Positions 58,505 to 64,000 of a DNA stretch of 64,000 nucleotides are shown here, in pieces. The DNA lies in assembly GCA_032622095.1 (NCBI GenBank), contig CP136061.1, positions 93,059,345 to 93,123,344 on the forward strand. The letters run 5' to 3'. A program made the translations under genes and the position numbers. The stretch is from Siphonodentalium dalli (taxonomy: Eukaryota; Mollusca; Scaphopoda; Gadilida; Siphonodentaliidae). Position 1 is the stretch's first letter. Every line of letters starts with the position of its first letter. The notes under the pieces are model-generated. The model was not told where the DNA came from and did not search any database. It saw nothing but the letters and a program-made list of their open reading frames with translations.

Positions 58505-59860
58505 GTACTTCCAGAAGGACCCGATCAATGTTATGCGTTTTGATACGTTTTAAGTTGAACTAATATATGGTTTGTGTATAGTTTCGTCCATACATATCGA
58601 TACTATGACAAACAGTTGAAATTTGTATGTGAATATATCGATTTCTTTTCAATTTCTGGCCTCCAGTTTACCTGCCATCTGGACCTTGAGTATCAATTGA
58701 CAAACTCAAATGAATACTTCATACCAATATTCCATATCAACATGTGATGGTGGGTAGAATTCGCGAAACAATAACGCCCATCGTAATAAAGTAAAGGAAT
58801 GTAGGCGTGTTTTCAAATATCGGTCGCCATTTTGGCCGCCATCTTAGATTTGGAAAACCATTTCTTGCATGGGATGAAAGGTAATTACTTCACCTCAGTA
58901 TTTACAACTCAACTGTCAGCATGTGTGGAGTTTCTCGACAATAATGCCCAATGATGTGAACATGAGGGAATTTCGGTGATTTTTCAAAATTTGTCGGCCA
59001 TTGTGGGCGCCATTTTGGATTTGGGGGACTTTTATTTGGATGCAATATAAGGAAAGTTATTCAACTAAGTGTTCCCAACTCACAATAGTAAGCAGGTGTG
59101 GAGTTGTCGTGACAATAACTCTCACTGATGTTAAAATCAGCGATTTTCGGTGATTTTTCTATTTCTGGTGGCCATTTTGGCCGCCATCTTGGATTTGGGT
59201 GAATATTCCTCAACTCAGGTATAAGAGGAATCCTAGCCCGAGTATATCCTGCACATATATAATCATGGCTGGAGTAATAATAGCAATAACACTCATTGAT
59301 TCGAAACAGACATTGCGTTATTAGCGTCGTTTTGGCTTTGACCGGATTATACCGGCATTTGGGAAAACGTGATATCGGACAAAACTATCCGTCAAGAAAT
59401 GTATATTATGGTCCCCGTGTGTTCGCCAATGACTCTTCTAGACGATAAATGTATAAAATCGCGTCAAGGTGCCAACATTTTCCCACAGAGACAAACGAAA
59501 GGTGGTGAAATGTCCGAAAAATAGCAATTTTTCACATTTCGGCGGCCATCTTGGCCGCCATATTGGATTTTTGTGTCGGATTTTTGGCTAATTTGTTAGG
59601 GTTGTATATTACCATAACGAATCGAACGGAAAACAAGACCGCATGTGACATCTTCTTTACTATAACGGCGATCAAAGAGACCTGGTGCATATACAAAAAA
59701 TGGCCGCCATGATGGACGCCATCTTGTCTGGAGTCTCTGCGGCCACTTTTTTTTCTTGTTAACAAGTGAAATAAATTAGAGGAGACCTTAAGGAAGAAAA
59801 TTAGTGGGGTGAAGTTAAGTCCTGGGGGGTGCAGAGGTCTACCAATATCTCCTGGACTAC
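58505..59860 (-). repeat. Family-Y locus II, right inverted arm
   Basis: Reverse complement of the left arm. CCGCCATCTT-type motifs end at 58845, 59016 and 59190 (steps 171 and 174), with further motifs near 59543, 59557 and 59719. Beyond 59770 it still matches copy I (GACCTCTGCACCCCCCAGGA on the minus strand against GACCTCCCCCACCCCAGGAC at 18210). Confidence 0.85.
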
Positions 59861-60009
59861 AGGTTTTGTACTTGCGGATCTCTACGGGCATATCTGGAGT
59901 AGAGATTTTATGGCATGATCTATGGATAAATATGCAAATGATATACAAGTCTGTATAAACATTTTCACTAATTAGAACATGAAGAAATAGATAATCTTTG
60001 TTTTTATAA

Positions 60010-60102
60010 TAAATATTAATAGTTCTCCAATAACGAAAGTGTTCGTGTTGAAACCATTGTTATGCAAACAAAACTGTTACAGTGATACGTCAACAAACAT
60101 CG
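60010..60102 (+). repeat. Dispersed repeat R2, copy 3, left part
   Basis: CCAATAACGAAAGTGTTCGT through TATGCAAACAAAACTGTTAC to GTCAACAAACATCG. It is continued at 60430-60510 (TAGCGTAGTAAGTTCAAATA then TTTTCAGAATGTTTTG) after the SINE. Confidence 0.78.
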
Positions 60103-60416
60103 GGGGGGCCTCGGTGGCTCAATCGGTTAGGGGTACAACTCTAAGCCGTTTCGCCTTCCAGCGCTGGCGATAAGGGTTCAAATCCACATGTTTCCATCGT
60201 GGACTTTGTAACTCGAAATCGTTATCTGTGAAAGTTGCCAGTTACTTGCCGATGGCCGGTGGTTTGCCGCACATGGTCGACGAGTTTATCAGCCATTGCA
60301 ATCACTGTTAGATTAGCCGTAAATGTGCGGATTTCCTCTACCTTTAAAACTGGCAATGTCGTGATATGGCCTTAGTGGCTAAAGCGACATAAAACCCTAA
60401 TCAATCAATCAATCAA
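60103..60416 (+). mobile_element. tRNA-derived SINE with 13-bp target duplication
   Basis: The head is tRNA-like: A box TGGCTCAATCGG at 60115-60126 and B box GGTTCAAATCC at 60175-60185, with a normal spacing for a tRNA with a long variable arm. The unrelated body (about 60186-60400) includes CCGATGGCCGGTGGTTTGCC and TTAGTGGCTAAAGCGACATA, and the element ends in (TCAA)n. TCAACAAACATCG occurs just before (60090-60102) and just after (about 60417-60429), although the tail makes the exact limit uncertain. RNA polymerase III would transcribe it, and a LINE would copy it. The body and tail resemble the V-SINE types described from molluscs (RUDI-like), but I cannot confirm the family. Confidence 0.88.
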
Positions 60417-60513
60417 TCAACAAACATCGATAGCGTAGTAAGTTCAAATATTATATAGTCTACATGATTTTCAGAATGTTTTGACCTTTTCCAATTTGTG
60501 CCAACAAGTTTTG

Positions 60514-60560
60514 ATTAAAGATACGGTGGCGTTGGCGGGCGGTATATATACATCAACTTT
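60514..60560 (+). mobile_element. Fragment of a family-3 TTAA element end
   Basis: TTAAAGATACGGTGGCGTTG then GCGGGCGGTATATA resembles the inner end of the copy at 60797 (TTAAAGATACGGGCAGCGTT). Confidence 0.55.
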
Positions 60561-60796
60561 CGTGTGATATTGATGGCGTTCGACGTGTCATAATTATTGA
60601 ATTCATATATAGTATTAACGTCTTAAAATTTCAGTTGTGGTGCATTTCGTATGAATATAATGATAATTTTCTCAATGTGTTCTCGTTGTGGGTTACGAAA
60701 TAATTCTTCAGATATGTTTGCCGTCTATAGTTTATAACTTAGTTTGGGGAATAATTCCCAGTCACCCCCCCCCCCAATTGTAGACGACACAACAAC

Positions 60797-61325
60797 TTAA
60801 AGATACGGGCAGCGTTGGCGGTGGGTATTGCTGTTAAAATATTCACCTCCGTCAAAAGCCACCATAAACATAAAGAATAGTAAAATATAGACACACCTTG
60901 TTCTTATAACAATCAGAAATATGGCATAAAGAGTATGTTATCGTCAAATGTTTTTCCTTTGTTATGTAAACAAAGGCTAAAAACGTTAGAGAACCTGGCT
61001 TTTGTTTAGATCCGGATATGGTAAACATAAAGAGCGTTATTTGTTACTGTTTTCCTGATATGGAAATAATAAAGAGCGTTTATATCATTTTTGTGTCATT
61101 AATCAATAGAATTGCGCTGTGTTATGTAAACAGAAGCACAACTTGTGTAACACGAGCAGGCTCTTGTTTGCATACACCATCGTACGTCTTGACGACAATA
61201 TACTATTTAAGCGCTGATTTTGTTTGGCATATGAACAAAACTATATATATTTTAATATTCCTTCTGTTGATGGCGATTTGAACAATTATGTATATATCTG
61301 CAACGAACGTCGCTCGTGTCTTTAA
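60797..61325 (-). mobile_element. TTAA element family 3, copy 4
   Basis: TTAAAGATACGGGCAGCGTT at 60797 and, inverted, ACGTCGCTCGTGTCTTTAA at 61325, so both ends are present. TAAAGAGCGT occurs at 61028 and 61070. It is the inverted partner of the copy at 53777, and together they bracket the second family-Y locus. Confidence 0.85.
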
Positions 61326-61344
61326 ACATTTGTAACGCCAGTGT

Positions 61345-61410
61345 AACAGTAATGTTTACATAACAAAAGTTTCGATATGCTAAATCTCGTTATTGGAGTT
61401 ATTAGTAATG
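61345..61410 (-). repeat. Dispersed repeat R2, copy 4 fragment
   Basis: The reverse complement reads CCAATAACGAGATTTAGCAT, then TTTTGTTATGTAAACATTAC and TGTTACACTGG. Confidence 0.6.
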
Positions 61411-61579
61411 AAAATAAGAGCAAAAAGTTATGTTTGTTTATGTACCTGTTTATGACGGTTGTTTTACAGACTTCTATAAAATGTATGCTATTTGGCATGA
61501 ACCCACTACCAAGTCGTTGAGACCCTGAGATGTCATATTCGATTTGGCACCATATGTATGTGTTAAATTTGTGAAATTG

Positions 61580-61815
61580 TGCTAATACATTATCTTGTAC
61601 ATGTATATGCGAGTCTCCCATTGGGAGGCTCACATAAATATGTATATGCGAGTCTCCCATTGGGAGGCTCACATAAATAAGAGAATATATAGGCCTAACA
61701 ACATTTACATTGTAAGCCAGCGCATTCTCTAATATATGCGATGCTCCCTGTGGGAGACCGGCATATACAAGAGTATGCACTGGCACATAATATTTAATGC
61801 TGCACCAGCGTATAT
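61580..61815. mobile_element. TTAA MITE family 2, degenerate copy with 39-bp duplication
   Basis: Hairpins of the family-2 type (TATATGCGAGTCTCCCATTG then GGAGGCTCACATA) occur twice in tandem at 61602 and 61641 (period 39). CGCATTCTCTAATATATGCG and GAGTATGCACTGGCACATAA follow. TGCTGCACCAGCG at the right matches the family-2 arm. No TTAA end remains. Confidence 0.65.
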
Positions 61816-63124
61816 GAGGTTTTTACAGGCGACATATCGACTTTCAAAAGAGAAAGTTGTAACATGTTTTGAATTGTCAGCCTGGAAAACATTCCAATGT
61901 ACATCTGTTATAAAGAGCGTCCATGCTTCCGCCATCCATATTAGCTTTAGTAATCGTGTTCTATTGATGATTGTGTTGTTACGGACGATATTGACTTCAA
62001 GTATTTGTATTAGTTATTTTACACGGTACGCAGAAAATTGGTTTTAAAAAATGTTGTCAACTCGGACAGCAGACCTTAAAAGATGTAAGATCCGATTTGA
62101 CACTACATTAGTAAACTTTTACGTAATTTTTAAGTACTTTTCATATTATCAGACAAGACAAAAGGAAAAAAAGAAAAACAATTTCAATCACTGCATATGT
62201 CATGACATGTGTGGCACAGGCACCGCAAAATCCACACAAGCATCAAACCAGTACGAAATAATATGAATCGTACGTGACACGTACTGGAGCAACCAAACAT
62301 AATGTGCCTCAAATTTGCCTTTTTCGTCGAAATAACGCTAAGAATAATTTATGTAACATCATGCAGTGGTCACGACGGAGACGATGTGCCAAATCGACAA
62401 GACGTGTCGTGGATGGTAAAATATTGTCTGGATTATCGTAATGACTTCTTCATTTTTCGTTTTCATTAAGCTGACCAACGATGTTGGTTTCCAATTCCGC
62501 GTTCTTTTGCAATCTCCACATGGTTGCTAACCGGAAGTCACGTGACAATTTCTCCAACATCTATACCCGCGATCTTGAAAAATCACTGATGGATATAGCA
62601 AAAATTATATGACGTCATTCACATGCCTTAGGTATAATCACCCTTGGTGGTTGCTATTATAATAACGCTCTTTAGTACTACATTTAGAAAACTAAATCAT
62701 GAACGCTCTTTATCCGATATGACCATTGGAATTTTTGCTCCCATAAAAATGGAAAGTCTACTACGTAACTTGGAAGGGGCATACGATAGGTTGACACGTT
62801 CACGAAATATTGATATACTGGCTTCATATTCTCTGAAAAATACTATCCATGGTCACAGCCATTTTCCAGTTGTTTTTAATTTTTCACACAGGTGTGAAAC
62901 AAACGCTCTTTATTTATACCATATCGGGGGAAAAAAAGAATACGGAACGCTCTTTTCTGTTTTGTTTAAGCCAAACATCGTGTGACTTCAATTCGTCTTT
63001 CTTGGACATATAATGCTCGTAGAAAGGTAGTTGAAGTATTTGTCGACCTATTTCGATACCGGGGGAAATTCAAAAGTGAATATCATTAGGTGTATTCTGA
63101 AGCGCGAACGGCCATGTGGCTTTA
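61816..63124. other. Unassigned, with several ACGCTCTTTA motifs
   Basis: TAAAGAGCGT at 61911; ACGCTCTTTA at 62664, 62703 and 62903; ACGCTCTTTT at 62947. The 62640-62985 stretch may be a decayed family-3 relative (ATATGACCATTGG and ACCATATCGGGG recall its inner text), but the ends are not visible. Open frames here (61736-62047 and 62644-62985) have no recognised domain. Confidence 0.4.
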
Positions 63125-63550
63125 ACACGTACTCATTTGAATGTCGATATCCGGCCATCAAAACCTACTAAAGATTCACAATCAGATTGAGCGCCCCTAA
63201 ATTACTATTTATGCGGCTTCGGTGCATGTAAATGATATTAGAATTAAGTCGAGGAACCCGCACACCAAAGCCCGGAGTTATCAGATATAGACTTTTGAAA
63301 TCTGTTATTTTTCACCAATTGAATATTTGGCGGCCTGTCGACATACTCTCGATATCAAATTGTGTTGAACAAAATGTTGACATATAACACTTTTTGGGCA
63401 TTTTATACTATATTTGACAGTAGTTAGCATTTATTTTTTGGCAATTAATATATTCTGATAACTGAAGCGCCATTCCAAGAAATGTTGTTGTTGTTGTTGT
63501 TGTTGGAATCTGATGATATGGGGACCATCGGTCGGATTGTGTACCTTTAA
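63125..63550 (+). repeat. Dispersed repeat R1, copy 2, with (GTT)n microsatellite
   Basis: Aligns with 13540-13996: GCGCCCCTAAATTACTATTT, GCGGCTTCGGTG, GGAGTTATCAGATATAGACT, TTTTCACCAATTGAA, TTGGCGGCCTGTCGACATAC, TTCTGATAACTGAAGCG, a GTT run at 63484-63507, ATCTGATGATATGGGGACCA and GATTGTGTACCTTTAA. Confidence 0.75.
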
Positions 63551-64000
63551 TGGGCTTTAATGTCAGCATGTGTACCGTCTAATTATGTTCTGGTTTACGT
63601 ACCAATGGTAGTTTTATAGTGCCAAGTCAGAGTCATCTTTAATTTCATTGTTATTTTTTAATGAAACCTTCCACAACCGAACTTATTTGTATAGCAGAAG
63701 ATTCTTTTAACGCCTAGTTTGCGAAGTCAACCCGTGCGCCTCAGCAAAACGTGGCATTCTGCCAATGCTAGTGTACAAGTCACCTGATAACTTATTTAGT
63801 GCTAGCGTCCGTATGACCTGATAACTTATTACTATCAAACATGATTACACCGGAGCAACGCGACCAGACGCGTAACCTTCCAATGATACATTAGCCCATA
63901 GGATTCGAGATTTAAATATAAAGTGGCTCGTAATATTACTCCCGATCCATACATAGATGGTATAGGTTATAGTATACCAAATACAATTTAGTAGAGTGAT
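63551..64000. other. Unassigned end of window
   Basis: A short repeated phrase, ACCTGATAACTTATT, occurs at 63782 and 63817. No gene or element identified. Confidence 0.4.

Noticed and set aside
60103-60190. Functional tRNA gene
   Set aside because: A and B boxes are present but the stems do not close as a tRNA, and the sequence continues into a SINE body with target duplications.

Overview
This window looks like nuclear DNA of an invertebrate animal, most likely a marine lophotrochozoan such as a mollusc. The reasons are the AT-rich base composition, the absence of any bacterial gene layout, a tRNA-derived SINE with a (TCAA)n tail of the kind common in molluscs, and a very high density of small inverted-repeat DNA transposons. 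The species call is an inference. No complete protein-coding gene can be supported. The longest open frames are about 100-220 codons, and most lie in repeats. The window is best read as an intergenic or intronic transposon graveyard with clear nesting.

Layout. 0.5-1.6 kb: a diverged terminal-inverted-repeat (TIR) element. 4.4-4.6 kb: a 67-bp duplication and a hairpin. 6.2-7 kb: an eroded repeat with AAGATGGC motifs. 7.3-8.5 kb: a 42-bp minisatellite. 9.24-12.36 kb: a TIR element carrying a 62-bp minisatellite and a nested TTAA-flanked piggyBac-like element. 14.5 kb: a candidate first exon. 16.3-17.1 kb: a palindromic MITE and a 33-bp minisatellite. 18.2-24.9 kb: an old multi-kilobase repeat ('family Y') cut by four TTAA MITEs and one hAT-type element with a perfect 8-bp target duplication. 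26.3-30.3 kb: three head-to-tail copies of a 1351-bp unit. 31.2-37.7 kb: a small TTAA element split by a 6.03-kb Foldback-like element whose arms are tandem arrays and whose centre carries a broken gene. 39-43 kb: a solo copy of the TTAA element, a ~215-bp near-perfect palindrome and further MITEs. 44.7-46.1 kb: two copies of a G/C-tract repeat. 47.7-48.9 kb: a palindromic element and a dense array of CTAAAGAGCGG palindromes. 50.1-52.3 kb: a satellite with a ~383-bp period. 53.8-61.3 kb: a second family-Y locus arranged as a large inverted repeat between two oppositely oriented TTAA elements, with a SINE insertion near 60.1 kb. 61.3-64 kb: more MITE fragments and a dispersed repeat.

Three insertions are supported by uninterrupted paralogous sites inside this same window: the hAT-type element, the Foldback-like element and the SINE. 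The least expected items are the 6-kb Foldback-like element, the family-Y repeats with AAGATGGCGG motifs every ~173 bp, the CTAAAGAGCGG palindrome array, and a 10-mer (ACGCTCTTTA) that recurs across otherwise different repeats.
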